A DNA stretch of 64,000 nucleotides from Paenibacillus radicis (ex Xue et al. 2023) (GCF_024722015.1 NZ_JANQBD010000001.1:310001-374000); one strand, 5' to 3'; counted from the stretch's first letter, positions 54,554-63,450 are shown. A program made the numbers and translations. Notes: generated by a model from the letters alone, not told the origin.

Positions 54554-55270
54554 TTATATCTTTTTTTTCATCCATTCAACTAATCCAAAATTATATTCAC
54601 CATGAATTCGACTGACCTCTTCATAACCAATTAGTTTTCCATCATTAATCAGCATCACTCTATCTAATAAGGATTCAATTTCATCTACCTCATGAGTAGT
54701 CATCACCAACGTCTGTTTCTGTGGATCGATTAATGCTATCACGCTGCGGATAATATCCTCTCTTACCAAAGGGTCGAGACCCGACAACGGCTCATCCATT
54801 ACTATTAAAGGCACCTGTCGAGCCAGGACCAATGCTAATTTCAAGCGGGCGCGCTGTCCTTTTGATAATTGAGAGGCTTTCTGCTCTACGTCCAATCGAA
54901 AGGCTTGAATCACCTCCAACGCCTTAGCCCTATCAAAATCTTCAAATATCTCATCGTAAAATTGCAGTGCTTTTTTCACCGTATGAAAGGGATAATACAC
55001 ATCAGCCTCCGGCAAAAAGGCAACCTCTCTTGAGCTCAGCCGCTCCGGGGCCCTGCCATTCAACAGCACACGCCCCGCACTCGGTCTTTGCAGCCCGGCC
55101 ATTAATTTCAGAACAGTGGATTTACCGCTGCCATTTCTGCCTATAATCCCGATTATTTCACCTCTGGGAATCGTAAAGCTCACCTTATCTATAGCTAATT
55201 TATCGAAGAACCTTTTCTCCACTTGATCGAAAATGATAATAGGCTCCGACTTGATTGCTTCAATGCCCAT
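54554..55270 (-). CDS. ABC transporter ATP-binding protein, YtrB-like
   Basis: ATPase of 238 residues. Walker A GIIGRNGSGKSTVLKLMAGL, signature QLSKGQRARLKLAL, Walker B LIVMDEPLSGLDPL, switch histidine TTHEVDEIE. Works with the membrane protein encoded at 55672 and lies behind a GntR repressor; this three-gene order is the YtrA-type arrangement often linked to cell-wall antibiotic response. Substrate unknown. Confidence 0.88.
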   Translation of the reverse strand: MGIEAIKSEPIIIFDQVEKRFFDKLAIDKVSFTIPRGEIIGIIGRNGSGKSTVLKLMAGLQRPSAGRVLLNGRAPERLSSREVAFLPEADVYYPFHTVKKALQFYDEIFEDFDRAKALEVIQAFRLDVEQKASQLSKGQRARLKLALVLARQVPLIVMDEPLSGLDPLVREDIIRSVIALIDPQKQTLVMTTHEVDEIESLLDRVMLINDGKLIGYEEVSRIHGEYNFGLVEWMKKKI

Positions 55271-55287
55271 CTAATCTCCTCCTGCAC

Positions 55288-55668
55288 TTAGTCAGTCTGC
55301 TTGCTTTTACTTTCCAAGAATGCTTTTACCCCGGCAATAATTTCCTCTTCGGAATAGCCTAATTCCCGCATCTCGTCTGCAAAACGAGTAATTTGCTCTT
55401 CCTTTAGCTGCTCTCTCATTAAAGCCAGCCTTGAGCTGTCTTCTGTCACGTAAATACCTTGTCCCCTTCGACTTTCAACTATTTTCATCCGCTCTAACTC
55501 CATATTCACTCGTTGTACGGTATTTGGATTCACTCCATATATGACCGCCAGATCACGTACAGAGGGTAGTTTTTCACCAGGCTGTACCTCCCGTCGAACA
55601 ATTTGTCGGCATATACGCTGCACCAGTTGTAAATAAATCGGTTGTGTGTTCGAAAATTGTTCAACCAT
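55288..55668 (-). CDS. GntR-family regulator, YtrA subfamily
   Basis: 126 residues: a winged helix-turn-helix (RQIVRREVQPGEKLPSVRDL, then AVIYGVNPNTVQRVNMELERM) with only a short C-terminal helical tail, which defines the YtrA branch of GntR. Represses the ABC transporter it is encoded with. It lies between the membrane protein and ATPase genes, and an inverted repeat typical of its operators is upstream of the first gene. Confidence 0.9.
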   Translation of the reverse strand: MVEQFSNTQPIYLQLVQRICRQIVRREVQPGEKLPSVRDLAVIYGVNPNTVQRVNMELERMKIVESRRGQGIYVTEDSSRLALMREQLKEEQITRFADEMRELGYSEEEIIAGVKAFLESKSKQTD

Positions 55669-55671
55669 AGC

Positions 55672-56454
55672 CTACACCTCCACTTTGCGATCCAACAGCC
55701 ATGCCGATAAGTACAAGAACACTGCCATATTCAACCATATCCACAGCTGTTCTCCACTGGATTTAAATAAGCTTCCTGCCCCATCCACAGCCGGATCGCC
55801 CCAGAAGAACAAATAACGGTATACGGCAGTTTGCTCAAAGAAAAACTCCAAGGTGGATACCGCTATAAACAATAGTACGGCTAGCGGCCAGTTCCAACGC
55901 CCAAATCGGTTTCTTAATGCAGCAGCAGTAAGATACAGCAGTACAAGCGATATCGCCATCGCAAAAGCAATAGATATAAATTCCACAACAAGAGTAAGAT
56001 TGGATCCATTAATTACGATCAATATTTTCTGAGCTTCAACATTAATTTCAATTCGATTCTCTTCCCCGCTTAACCATTCCACTCCCGTTTTTTCAACAGC
56101 TTGAACCCATAAGAAAAAAGCGGTTGAAACCAATAAACCGGAGACGAATTCTACAAACGCAGCCGCATACTTCGCCGCTAGCAGCTTCCAGCCTGGCAAA
56201 GGCAATTGCAGCCAAAAGGGATCCAGCTTACGTTCCTTGCGCAAACTTATCAGCATATACGCGGCCGGAGCAAAGAAATGCAGATACATAATAAACAGCC
56301 AGAAATTACTAAAAAAGCCGGATTGAAAGCGATAGGATAAAAAGACGGATAAGCCGCCCAAAATTAATACAATGCATAAATAAATCCATATAGGCCCTGA
56401 CCACCTCGTACCGAAGGCCAATTCCTTCTTGAACAAGCTCCACCAAACCTTCAA
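55672..56454 (-). CDS. ABC transporter permease-like membrane protein
   Basis: 260 residues, about six membrane helices with an extracytoplasmic loop between helices 3 and 4. FGTRWSGPIWIYLCIVLILGGLSVFLSY and YLHFFAPAAYMLISLRKERKLDPFWLQLPL fit ABC-2-like permeases of YtrA-controlled systems. First gene of the operon to 54554; ATG at 56454 behind AGGAGGC. Confidence 0.8.
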   Translation of the reverse strand: MKVWWSLFKKELAFGTRWSGPIWIYLCIVLILGGLSVFLSYRFQSGFFSNFWLFIMYLHFFAPAAYMLISLRKERKLDPFWLQLPLPGWKLLAAKYAAAFVEFVSGLLVSTAFFLWVQAVEKTGVEWLSGEENRIEINVEAQKILIVINGSNLTLVVEFISIAFAMAISLVLLYLTAAALRNRFGRWNWPLAVLLFIAVSTLEFFFEQTAVYRYLFFWGDPAVDGAGSLFKSSGEQLWIWLNMAVFLYLSAWLLDRKVEV

Positions 56455-56482
56455 ATGCTATGCCTCCTAAAAATAGAAAACT

Positions 56483-56506
56483 AGTGTACTACCACAATAG
56501 TACACT
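56483..56506. promoter_or_regulatory. Operator for the YtrA-type regulator
   Basis: AGTGTACTA-N6-TAGTACACT, a perfect 9-bp inverted repeat 29 bp before the first gene of the GntR/ABC operon. AGTGTA...TACACT is the known form of YtrA-family operators. Autoregulation is the likely meaning. Confidence 0.78.
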
Positions 56507-56634
56507 CATTCAAAACATGTGTCAATATATTCCGGTAAAGTGCGCTTTTGCTAAAAGACGCCTAAAATGCCGTAGATTTTGTGCGATCGTCAGAATGGTT
56601 CCACTCCGCTGAAAATCTAATTTTAAAGCAAAAA

Positions 56635-56674
56635 AACCTGAGATTTAACCGGAATACCGGTGAAATCTCAGGTT
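56635..56674 (-). terminator. Terminator after the acidic protein gene
   Basis: AACCTGAGATTT pairs perfectly with AAATCTCAGGTT around an inner CCGG/CCGG stem; on the minus strand TTTTTTTGC follows. Confidence 0.85.
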
Positions 56675-56689
56675 ATATTTACTCAATTC

Positions 56690-56980
56690 TTATAATTCGT
56701 CTTCATCGTCATCGTCGTCAAACCGGTCATCGCGGCTTGCTTCGCTCTTGTCATTCTTAGCCGCCAGATAGGCTTCTGTGTCCCTATCACGCTGCCGCGA
56801 CTTCTCCTTAAGCCGTTCAATTGCCGGGAGAATAAGAATGTCTATTTCTTTTTGCACCGTATAAACCAGATCATAGCGGGTTTGAGACTCTAGGAAGTGA
56901 CCTACGTCTATAAGGGCATTGTAACGATCCAGCTCATCCCGCGTCAATAATCCGCGTACCTGTACGCTGCAGTGCCGCAT
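56690..56980 (-). CDS. Small protein with acidic C-terminal tail
   Basis: 96 residues, unknown function. A helical N-terminal part (LTRDELDRYNALIDVGHFLES, then YTVQKEIDILILPAIERLKE) is followed by a charged stretch and the tail RFDDDDDEDEL. Two base pairs after the NADH dehydrogenase gene, so in the same operon. Confidence 0.7.
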   Translation of the reverse strand: MRHCSVQVRGLLTRDELDRYNALIDVGHFLESQTRYDLVYTVQKEIDILILPAIERLKEKSRQRDRDTEAYLAAKNDKSEASRDDRFDDDDDEDEL

Positions 56981-56982
56981 TA

Positions 56983-58173
56983 CTAGAAACGGCCTTTCTT
57001 AAGAACTAACGGAATGCCGCCAATGATGTACAGATAGCGAACGTCAATGACTTTTTTCATTACAGCCGCGAGGCCGCCTTTGATTTTACGTGAGCCGACA
57101 ATACCGATAGCTTCACCGCGTCCAAGGGATGCTACGGTTCCTTTGCTTGTGAATACAAAATCCTTCAATTGCTCGCCACGTATGGAAGCAACCAGGTTGT
57201 GTGCACAGACATCAGCTTGCTGCATCGAGATTTGTGCAGTAGGCGGGTAAGGACGGCCTTCAGGATTCATCACGATCGAGCAATCGCCCAGGATGTAAAT
57301 GTTATCATGGCCAGGTGCGCGAAGCTGCTCGTCAACCTTGATCCGGCCGCGCATCGTTTCGAACCCTGCTTCATCCAGCATATGATTACCGCGAACGCCG
57401 CCGGTCCACACTACTGTAGCAGACTTAATTTCTTCACCCGTAGCCAATGAAACGCCATCCGGTGTACATTCTTTAATAGCTGTTGCTATTTTAAAGGTAA
57501 CTCCTTTATTCTTCAAAACATTCATTGCATACTCTACCAATTCGGGATCAAAGCCCGGCAAGGCAGTTGGCGCTGCTTCAACATTGTATATTTTAACAAG
57601 GGAAGGATCCACATCGAATTCTTTACATAATTGAGGAATACGATCAGCCAGCTCGCCTACAAATTCGATTCCTGTAAAGCCTGCTCCGCCGACCACAAAA
57701 GTCAAATAGTCCAAACGGTTGGGCTCGCGCTTAAATCTTGCAAATTGATATTCTATATGCTCGCGAATAAAGCGTACGCTGTTAATGCTGCGGATGCTAA
57801 GCGCGTTCTCCTTCAATCCCGGAATACCAAAGGTTTCTGGCTCTCCGCCAAGTCCTACGACCAAATAATCATAAGACAATGTGCCTTCTTCCAAAATAAC
57901 CTTTTTCTCTTGTGGACGAATTTGTACTACTGTCGATTTCACAAAGTCGATTTTGAATTCATCAATGAGCTTAAGGATGTTAACGCGTGCATTCTCCGGA
58001 TTGTCTGTGCCTGCCGCAGGCATATGCAGATGTGTAGTGATGTAGTGATAATCATGTTTGTTAACAAGAGTTACATCTGCCTCGTTGTAATTCAATTCCT
58101 TTTGCAAACGAATAGCCGTTACAATGCCACCGTATCCTGCTCCCAAAATGACTATTCTTGGTATTCGACTCAT
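56983..58173 (-). CDS. Type II NADH dehydrogenase (NDH-2, YumB-like)
   Basis: Single-subunit, non-proton-pumping NADH:menaquinone oxidoreductase, 396 residues. FAD motif VILGAGYGGIVTAIRL, second nucleotide motif VVGGAGFTGIEFVGEL, and FAD-binding IYILGDCSIVMN. C-terminal amphipathic segment (VIDVRYLYIIGGIPLVLKK) for membrane attachment. In Bacillus its homologue lies near yumC as here. Confidence 0.92.
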   Translation of the reverse strand: MSRIPRIVILGAGYGGIVTAIRLQKELNYNEADVTLVNKHDYHYITTHLHMPAAGTDNPENARVNILKLIDEFKIDFVKSTVVQIRPQEKKVILEEGTLSYDYLVVGLGGEPETFGIPGLKENALSIRSINSVRFIREHIEYQFARFKREPNRLDYLTFVVGGAGFTGIEFVGELADRIPQLCKEFDVDPSLVKIYNVEAAPTALPGFDPELVEYAMNVLKNKGVTFKIATAIKECTPDGVSLATGEEIKSATVVWTGGVRGNHMLDEAGFETMRGRIKVDEQLRAPGHDNIYILGDCSIVMNPEGRPYPPTAQISMQQADVCAHNLVASIRGEQLKDFVFTSKGTVASLGRGEAIGIVGSRKIKGGLAAVMKKVIDVRYLYIIGGIPLVLKKGRF

Positions 58174-58595
58174 GGTTTAATCCCTTCCATCCCGTTATAT
58201 TCTGTATTTAATGGCCATAATTCGATTGTGAAATTTTACACATACTACGCCGAGAAATATTTTTCAATACTAGTTTAAACAGTATGAATTGAAAATATAA
58301 GCGTTAAAATGCGAGTTAAGCCATCAGTTTTAACCAGTTCCTCAAGACATAATATAATGTAACATGACAAATAGCAAGTATTATTTTGGTTAAAAATCAC
58401 AGAAAAAACCGAGACTAGCCCGTATATATACAGGAATACTTCCGATTGCTGAATATTCCCATAATAGTTAATAAAACTCATGATTATGTAATCAATACTA
58501 ACATGTAAATGAAAATCGTTATTATTTTCTTTCCAAATTTATATGTTTATAATATAATTCGATTGTTATTAAGTCTCGGAGGTGTGTTAAGAAAA
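58174..58595. other. Divergent promoter region (NDH-2 / yumC)
   Basis: AT-rich, no ORF supported. TATAAT at 58548-58553 is a likely -10 for yumC, about 43 bp before the start; its -35 is weak. No repeat or riboswitch recognised. Confidence 0.4.
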
Positions 58596-59582
58596 ATGCA
58601 AAATGAAATTGTAGACATTATTATTGTGGGCGGAGGCCCTGCAGGTATGTTTGCCGCTTTTTACGGTGGTATGCGTCAAGCATCCGTAAAAATTATTGAA
58701 AGTATGCCACAATTAGGCGGACAGCTGGCCGCATTGTATCCGGAGAAGTACATTTACGATGTTGCCGGCTTTCCGAAGGTTACTGCTCAAGAACTGGTTA
58801 ACAACCTCGATAAGCAGATGAAGCATTTCCCTATCGACATCCGCTTGGAGGAAAAAGTGCTTCAGGTTATTAAAAAAGACGAGCGCTTATTTGAAGTAGT
58901 AACGGATAAAGGAGTTCATCAATCCAAGGCCGTTATTATTACAGGTGGAGTAGGTGCATTCGAGCCTAGACGTCTGGAGCTTCCTGAGGCAGCCAAGTTC
59001 GAGAAAAAGAATCTGCATTATTTTGTCAGCGACCTGAATCGTTTCAAGGGACAGAAGGTGCTGATCAGCGGCGGCGGCGATTCAGCGGTTGATTGGGCTT
59101 TAATGCTTGAACCGATTGCAGAGAAAGTTACTCTGATTCACCGCAGAGATAAGTTCCGTGCTCACGAGCATAGTGTAGAAAACCTGATGAATTCCAAAGT
59201 AGATGTACAGACCCCAAAAGAAATCACAGCTTTGCACGGAGACGAATTCATCACTAAAGCTACATTAGCTGACATCAAATCCGGAGAATCCTATGATCTT
59301 GATGTCGACGCGGTTATCGTTAATTTCGGATTCATTTCATCGCTTGGACCTATTGCAGAGTGGGGCTTCGAAATTGACAATGGTTCAATTATTGTAGATT
59401 CGCGTATGGAAACAAGCATTCCAGGAATTTTTGCCGCTGGCGATATCACTACATATCCAGGGAAGCTTAAGCTAATTGCTGTAGGCTTTGGAGAAGCGCC
59501 GACGGCAATCAACAATGCCAAAGTATACATCGATCCTACGGCTAAATTATCCCCAGGTCACAGCAGCAATATGAAAATGTAA
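58596..59582 (+). CDS. yumC: Ferredoxin/flavodoxin-NADP reductase (TrxR-like)
   Basis: Transfers electrons between NADPH and ferredoxin, 328 residues. FAD motif [22 protein letters not shown] motif [13 protein letters not shown], and [20 protein letters not shown]. Lacks the CxxC of thioredoxin reductase, which defines the YumC group. I chose the ATG at 58596; the longer reading to 58509 has a hydrophobic lead without a site, while GGAGG lies 13 bp before this ATG. Monocistronic with a terminator. Confidence 0.93.
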   Translation: MQNEIVDIIIVGGGPAGMFAAFYGGMRQASVKIIESMPQLGGQLAALYPEKYIYDVAGFPKVTAQELVNNLDKQMKHFPIDIRLEEKVLQVIKKDERLFEVVTDKGVHQSKAVIITGGVGAFEPRRLELPEAAKFEKKNLHYFVSDLNRFKGQKVLISGGGDSAVDWALMLEPIAEKVTLIHRRDKFRAHEHSVENLMNSKVDVQTPKEITALHGDEFITKATLADIKSGESYDLDVDAVIVNFGFISSLGPIAEWGFEIDNGSIIVDSRMETSIPGIFAAGDITTYPGKLKLIAVGFGEAPTAINNAKVYIDPTAKLSPGHSSNMKM

Positions 59583-59607
59583 TTTGTACGTACAGCAGTT
59601 CAACATA

Positions 59608-59657
59608 AATAAAAGGGTTCCGTCATGTAAACTACCATCGGCGGAAACCCTTTTATT
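59608..59657 (+). terminator. Terminator of yumC
   Basis: AATAAAAGGGTT-CCG pairs with CGG-AAACCCTTTTATT, about 14 bp with T run. Confidence 0.83.
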
Positions 59658-59694
59658 GTTTCTATAGCTTTACATCTGAGAAAACAAAAAGAAG

Positions 59695-59712
59695 GCAGGT
59701 CAGCTGACCTGC
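59695..59712 (-). terminator. Palindromic terminator overlapping the sda stop codon
   Basis: GCAGGTCAGCTGACCTGC, an 18-bp perfect palindrome, includes the TGA stop (59700-59702). On the minus strand it is followed by CTTCTTTTTG, so the terminator stem contains the end of the reading frame. Confidence 0.65.
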
Positions 59713-59855
59713 GCTTCGTTGTTACGGTAATATTCCAAATTCAGCTTACGACGTCTGATTTCTTCGAGCAGCAATTCGATAAACTCGGCTTCCAGCTTCA
59801 AATTCAACGCCTTAAAGTATGAATCAATTAAAATTTCGTTACTCATTAGTCTCAT
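59700..59855 (-). CDS. sda: Sporulation checkpoint inhibitor Sda
   Basis: 51-residue protein too short for many gene finders. The translation MRLMSNEILIDSYFKALNLK, then LEAEFIELLLEEIRRRKLNL, matches Bacillus Sda (known core: LSDELLIESYFKATEMNLN, FIELIENEIKRRSL) across the whole helical hairpin. Sda binds histidine kinase KinA and stops sporulation when replication is blocked. The start follows AGGTGAT. Upstream lie five DnaA boxes, as expected for the DnaA-activated sda promoter. The tail after residue 40 (EYYRNNEAQVS) differs from Bacillus. Confidence 0.88.
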   Translation of the reverse strand: MRLMSNEILIDSYFKALNLKLEAEFIELLLEEIRRRKLNLEYYRNNEAQVS

Positions 59856-59924
59856 TTAAGATCACCTAACTTCTTTAAGGTAAAATTATATTAACATGTA
59901 TATATATTTAGAACAAGCGTTCTG

Positions 59925-60023
59925 TTATCCACATCATTTTGTGCATAACCTGTGTGTATTATGTTAATAAGCGTGAAACCCTTCACTGTTGCGCAGTGGA
60001 TAATGTGGACAAGGTTATGCACA
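59925..60023. promoter_or_regulatory. Cluster of five DnaA boxes upstream of sda
   Basis: DnaA-box-like nonamers: TTATCCACA at 59925 (+), TTATGCACA at 59940-59948 (-), TTATCCACT at 59995-60003 (-), TTGTCCACA at 60004-60012 (-) and TTATGCACA at 60015-60023 (+). One is the perfect consensus and the rest differ at one base. The start of sda is 70 bp away. In Bacillus subtilis DnaA activates sda through such sites, linking replication to sporulation. Confidence 0.85.
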
Positions 60024-60159
60024 ACCTAATTCAAGAGAGTGCCAGGCTAAAAATAATTTTTTCAATATGAAAAGCTTCCGATTCTATGCCCTTTTGAGGA
60101 AGATACTTTTGTGTTCCTCTAAACAACCCAACAGTACTGCATCCACAGAAGTTAAGGCA

Positions 60160-60300
60160 ATAACGGAAGCGCTTGTTCCTTTATCACCTGGAAAGCCCAA
60201 AAAACAGAGGAATAACGGAACCGCTAGTTCCGTTACTCCTCTGTTTTTTTGCATAATGTTCCTATTTGCCCAACATAACGGAATTCCCACTTCCGCTATT
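60160..60300. repeat. Dispersed hairpin repeat, family B copy 2
   Basis: Stem of 23 bp with one mismatch (60199-60221 with 60227-60249; core ACAGAGGAATAACGGAAC), same flanks as at 9752-9890: CTTGTTCCTTTATCACCTGG before and GCATAA plus ACATAACGGAATT after. It lies in the 750-bp gene-free stretch 59856-60606. A third variant phrase (TAATAACGGAACTCTCAGTT) follows at 60325. Confidence 0.75.
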
Positions 60301-60499
60301 GCCTTAAATTAGAGCTGGATGATGTAATAACGGAACTCTCAGTTCCTTACCAATCCTCCATGGATCGTTGCAGCACAGTTTCGCCGCTAGCTACATATAA
60401 ATCACCTTTGATCATGGAGTGCGTTGTAAATAGCTCAAGTTTTAGTGCAACTCTAATCCAGGTAAGTCAGTTTGCTCGCTCATTCTTCATTCCTTTGAA

Positions 60500-60547
60500 G
60501 AGCTTCTGATCTAAGCCCTTTCGATGATGCTGCATTTGTGTCTTAAA
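60500..60547 (+). repeat. Short dispersed repeat, family C copy 2
   Basis: CTAAGCCCTTTCGATGATG and ATTTGTGTCTTAA match 16499-16545. Function unknown. Confidence 0.5.
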
Positions 60548-60562
60548 GTTAGTCAACAAAAA

Positions 60563-60587
60563 AACGCAAGCCATAAAGGCTTACGTT
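60563..60587 (-). terminator. Terminator of the haem-copper-like membrane protein gene
   Basis: AACGTAAGCC-N5-GGCTTGCGTT on the minus strand, 10-bp stem with one mismatch, followed by TTTTTTG. Confidence 0.78.
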
Positions 60588-60606
60588 CTTCAATATATGT
60601 ATGGGT

Positions 60607-61014
60607 TTACAAAGAAGTTGTCTTGTTCTGATTAACGTTTTGTTCTTTGGCTTCACCGACATTTTTCAATACGTTAATGGTGAATAGAACTACAGCAATA
60701 GCGGTCAAAGACCCTCCCACTGCAACTACAGGCTCCACTGCCTGAACTCCACTGACCAGGAACACAAGTCCGATCATCATAATCGGCAAGCCGATATTAT
60801 GCAGCCAGAAGTGAATTTTCCCTAACATGGAACAGGCCGCCTTAGGAAATACATGGTACACAAACCCAGCTAATGCTAGTGAGACCCAGCCGACCAAATT
60901 GAGATGGGCATGCACAGAAGCAAATTGAAACTGGTGTGTGATGGACATGAACATTCCAAAAAACACACCTACAACAAAGTAAATCGAAGCAATTTTGATT
61001 AACTTTGCGCCCAT
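60607..61014 (-). CDS. Small haem-copper oxidase subunit I-like membrane protein
   Basis: 135 residues, four membrane helices. The block SITHQFQFASVHAHLNLVGW carries histidines in the pattern found in helix 2 of cytochrome oxidase/NorB-like subunit I proteins, and a further histidine lies in IHFWLHNIGLPIMM. Too small for a full oxidase subunit, so it may bind haem or act in nitric oxide or cytochrome assembly; such short proteins are usual in Bacillales. ATG behind AGGAAGAGGAG. Confidence 0.7.
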   Translation of the reverse strand: MGAKLIKIASIYFVVGVFFGMFMSITHQFQFASVHAHLNLVGWVSLALAGFVYHVFPKAACSMLGKIHFWLHNIGLPIMMIGLVFLVSGVQAVEPVVAVGGSLTAIAVVLFTINVLKNVGEAKEQNVNQNKTTSL

Positions 61015-61275
61015 AAGACAACTCCTCTTCCTGTATTTGACAAAATGATTATAACAAATCCCCTCCTAAAAACAAGATAATCAACTAAATTTTACATAAT
61101 ATTTTTATGCTTCATAACTTTGTTTTGGAACCTCCTGTTGCTTGCCGATTAGTGCTCACAAATAAAAACGAAAGAGAGCTGATTAGCTGCCCCCTTGATT
61201 ATATATTAGTATGTCTAGCATTATTTACCAGAGAAAACACTATGATTTTACCTCACCAGCAACTTTCAGATATTC

Positions 61276-61794
61276 TTAATTTGCTTTAAAAAACTCAAAA
61301 GAAATCACTTGATGTAAAAATATCTTTCCTGTTACTCCCTGTAATAATGGTTCTTCAGTTGTCCAATATTCTGATTGACTTAATAAGTCTATGTCAAAAA
61401 TACGCTTCCAGCTTTCTTCCATTGATAGCTTAAAGACACCTTGATCAATCTGGTCATCTTCCTCGTCAGTTAAGCAACAATAAAAATTACTTAAAACACA
61501 GTGCCAGGCATTAAAATCGCTGATTAATACCCTATGGTCTGGTACAGAAAGAGTTAGGCAAACAGCTTCAGTTCCTTTTTCTAAAAGCGCTTCTTCACTT
61601 AAGTCAGGTTTTTCTAACCAAAGCCATAAAGGATAAGTTCCATCATGTTCGATTAGTTCATTCATTTGGTCTATTAGCCATCTATAAGGAGTTTTAAACT
61701 CATCCCAAACAAATTTTTCATTTCCAATAAAATAACCGTTAATTTGGGCTTCTCTCCATGCTTCATATGTCTGAATGGAATAATAAACACCCAA
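61276..61794 (-). CDS. DUF3841-family protein
   Basis: 172 residues, no signal peptide or membrane segment. VYYSIQTYEAWREAQINGYF, then FKTPYRWLIDQMNEL and GTYPLWLWLEKPDL, are characteristic of DUF3841, a cytosolic family of unknown function. It starts at TTG (61794) with only a weak ribosome site. Accessory in distribution; the neighbouring gap holds a gene remnant. Confidence 0.75.
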   Translation of the reverse strand: MGVYYSIQTYEAWREAQINGYFIGNEKFVWDEFKTPYRWLIDQMNELIEHDGTYPLWLWLEKPDLSEEALLEKGTEAVCLTLSVPDHRVLISDFNAWHCVLSNFYCCLTDEEDDQIDQGVFKLSMEESWKRIFDIDLLSQSEYWTTEEPLLQGVTGKIFLHQVISFEFFKAN

Positions 61795-61845
61795 AAACCA
61801 ACACCACCAATTTCAATTTGTAATTAAATCTTGTCTTTTATTTCA

Positions 61846-61980
61846 TCTGTTGCTTCCTTTTATTGCTTTATAACTTTCGTTTGTCCAAGGAAAAACTCTT
61901 AAGGTTACAACATCAAAGTTATACTCATGTAGTAGCTGGATAGATTCGAAAGTGAAGCTATAGCCTATAGCAAGTTTAAT
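61846..61980 (-). pseudogene. Start-less C-terminal protein fragment
   Basis: Forty-five sense codons between TAA (61981) and TGA (61843): IKLAIGYSFTFESIQLLHEY, then NFDVVTLRVFPWTNESYKAI, then KGSNR. The composition is protein-like (strand NFDVVTLRVF, aromatic and charged mix) but there is no start or ribosome-binding site. It lies just upstream of the DUF3841 gene, as if the 3' end of a lost neighbour had been left. Confidence 0.35.
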
Positions 61981-62062
61981 TTAGTCAGTATCCGTTATAC
62001 AAATCAGCAATGTATCTTGCTGCCACAAAATTAACGCTCTACTTGACATTAAAATTGCTCTT

Positions 62063-62599
62063 TCATTTATTATCAATTAATTGTTTGTAATGTTTAATAC
62101 TTAAATCTGGTAATTGAAATATTCCATTTGCTATACTTCTTTTGATATCATCCGCCACTTCCCAAGCTAGATTAAAATCGAATTGAGTAATCTCGCCTGT
62201 CTCTAAAGCATTTTGTAATTCCTCGCTATCCAAAATGAAAACTTTACCAGATGGAAGAAGCACGATATCCAAATATAAATCATCATACCAAGGGATACCT
62301 TGCTCATTTAAGCCATATTGCTTAACTACATCAATATACCACTGGATTACTTGGTTATTTTCATTAAATACTGTTGTAAGTGCATAATGCATGTTAGTTG
62401 GGAAATGTTGTGTCCAACAGTAACCAACATCGAAAATAAAAAATTCTTCATCATGGTATTTAACCCACCAAGGTTTAGTAACTTCCTTAATTTTTATTAT
62501 TGTAATATGACCATCAAAATCAGTGTCTTTTTTATTTGCAACCAAAAATTCTGCTCCTGATGTAATCCAATCCTCACGACTAGACATTTTCCTTTTCAA
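62063..62599 (-). CDS. DUF402-family nucleotide/phosphate hydrolase
   Basis: 178 residues, no membrane segment. The end half carries WYDDLYLDIVLLPSGKVFI and LDSEELQNALETGEIT, the acidic metal-site motif of DUF402 proteins such as FomD and NtdP-like nucleoside di/triphosphatases. The N-terminal half (GHITIIKIKEVTKPWWVKYHD) is a beta-barrel. TTG start behind GGGAGTAGTGTAG, or ATG four codons in. Substrate unknown. Confidence 0.72.
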   Translation of the reverse strand: MKRKMSSREDWITSGAEFLVANKKDTDFDGHITIIKIKEVTKPWWVKYHDEEFFIFDVGYCWTQHFPTNMHYALTTVFNENNQVIQWYIDVVKQYGLNEQGIPWYDDLYLDIVLLPSGKVFILDSEELQNALETGEITQFDFNLAWEVADDIKRSIANGIFQLPDLSIKHYKQLIDNK

Positions 62600-62980
62600 C
62601 TACACTACTCCCTAAATCATCATTGTTGTATAAAATCGTGCTTTCATTTAGGTATCGCTTAAAAGACTCTCAATTTCATGAATGATAACTGCTTTATACC
62701 TTTATTCAAAACTGAACTCCTTTGGCAATTTTGCATGAACTGAATTAATCAATTCTTTTTCCTATTTATCCCTATTCTACCATTTGGCATATTGCTATAG
62801 TTGATAATTTATCGCTCAAAATTGAGTTTAGATGCGCTAGTCAGGAGCTCACAGGGAGTCAGGGGGAAAAGTTAAATTTTCATTTGTTCTATTGTCGCTT
62901 TGTTCCAGACTCCAATGGGAGTAAGAAGTCTGTTGGACTGCCCATAGGAACTCTACCTTCTTTCTAGTTCAACATAAAAA
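62600..62980. other. Gene-free region before the HesB/IscA terminator
   Basis: About 380 bp, AT-rich, with no convincing reading frame, repeat or structured RNA seen. Confidence 0.35.
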
Positions 62981-63029
62981 AACCTCCCAAATCATGTGTA
63001 TTAGCATTCATACACAAGCTTGGAAGGTT
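62981..63029 (-). terminator. Terminator of the HesB/IscA gene
   Basis: AACCTCCCAA plus TGTGTA pairs with TACACA plus TTGGAAGGTT (one mismatch and small bulges), T run on the minus strand. Confidence 0.8.
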
Positions 63030-63078
63030 TTAATCTGCAACCCAGAAATAGCATTTCTAGGGTTGTTTACAACCTATA

Positions 63079-63450
63079 TTAAGCCTCAACTTTATCGTCG
63101 CATTTCTCAGGCGTGCCCTCTTCGTCCTTCACTTTGAAGGAGGAACCACAGCCGCAGGAAGCAACTGCGTTAGGATTATTTATGGTGAAGCCCCCGCCCA
63201 TACCGGATTCTTTAAAATCGATCTCGATACCGTACAAATATTTGGAGCTTTCTTGATCGACCACTACTTTTAGCCCGTTTAATTCAAAAGCTTTATCATC
63301 AGAATTCTCTTGGTCATCAAAGCCCATACCATATGAGAAACCGCTGCAGCCTCCTGATTTAACACCCAAACGAAGGAATAAATCCGGTGTTTCCTCGCTC
63401 GCCAACATTTCTTTAATTTTATCGCTTGCTGTTTCACTAATAGTAATCAT
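63079..63450 (-). CDS. HesB/IscA-family iron-sulfur cluster insertion protein
   Basis: A-type carrier or ErpA-like protein, 123 residues, that takes part in [4Fe-4S] delivery. Three conserved cysteines: C35 (KSGGCSGFSYGM) and C99/C101 (ASCGCGSSF). The last 18 residues are acidic and atypical. ATG behind AAGGAGGTT. Monocistronic. Confidence 0.92.
   Translation of the reverse strand: MITISETASDKIKEMLASEETPDLFLRLGVKSGGCSGFSYGMGFDDQENSDDKAFELNGLKVVVDQESSKYLYGIEIDFKESGMGGGFTINNPNAVASCGCGSSFKVKDEEGTPEKCDDKVEA

Noticed and set aside
58275..58481. 68-codon minus-strand ORF in the NDH-2/yumC gap
   Set aside because: AT-rich chance reading frame without a start signal.
58505..58530. Possible Fur box before yumC
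   Set aside because: Only a weak match to the 7-1-7 pattern; not enough to call.
61107..61289. 60-codon plus-strand ORF ending at the DUF3841 stop
   Set aside because: No ribosome site and runs into the converging gene's end; not convincing as a protein.
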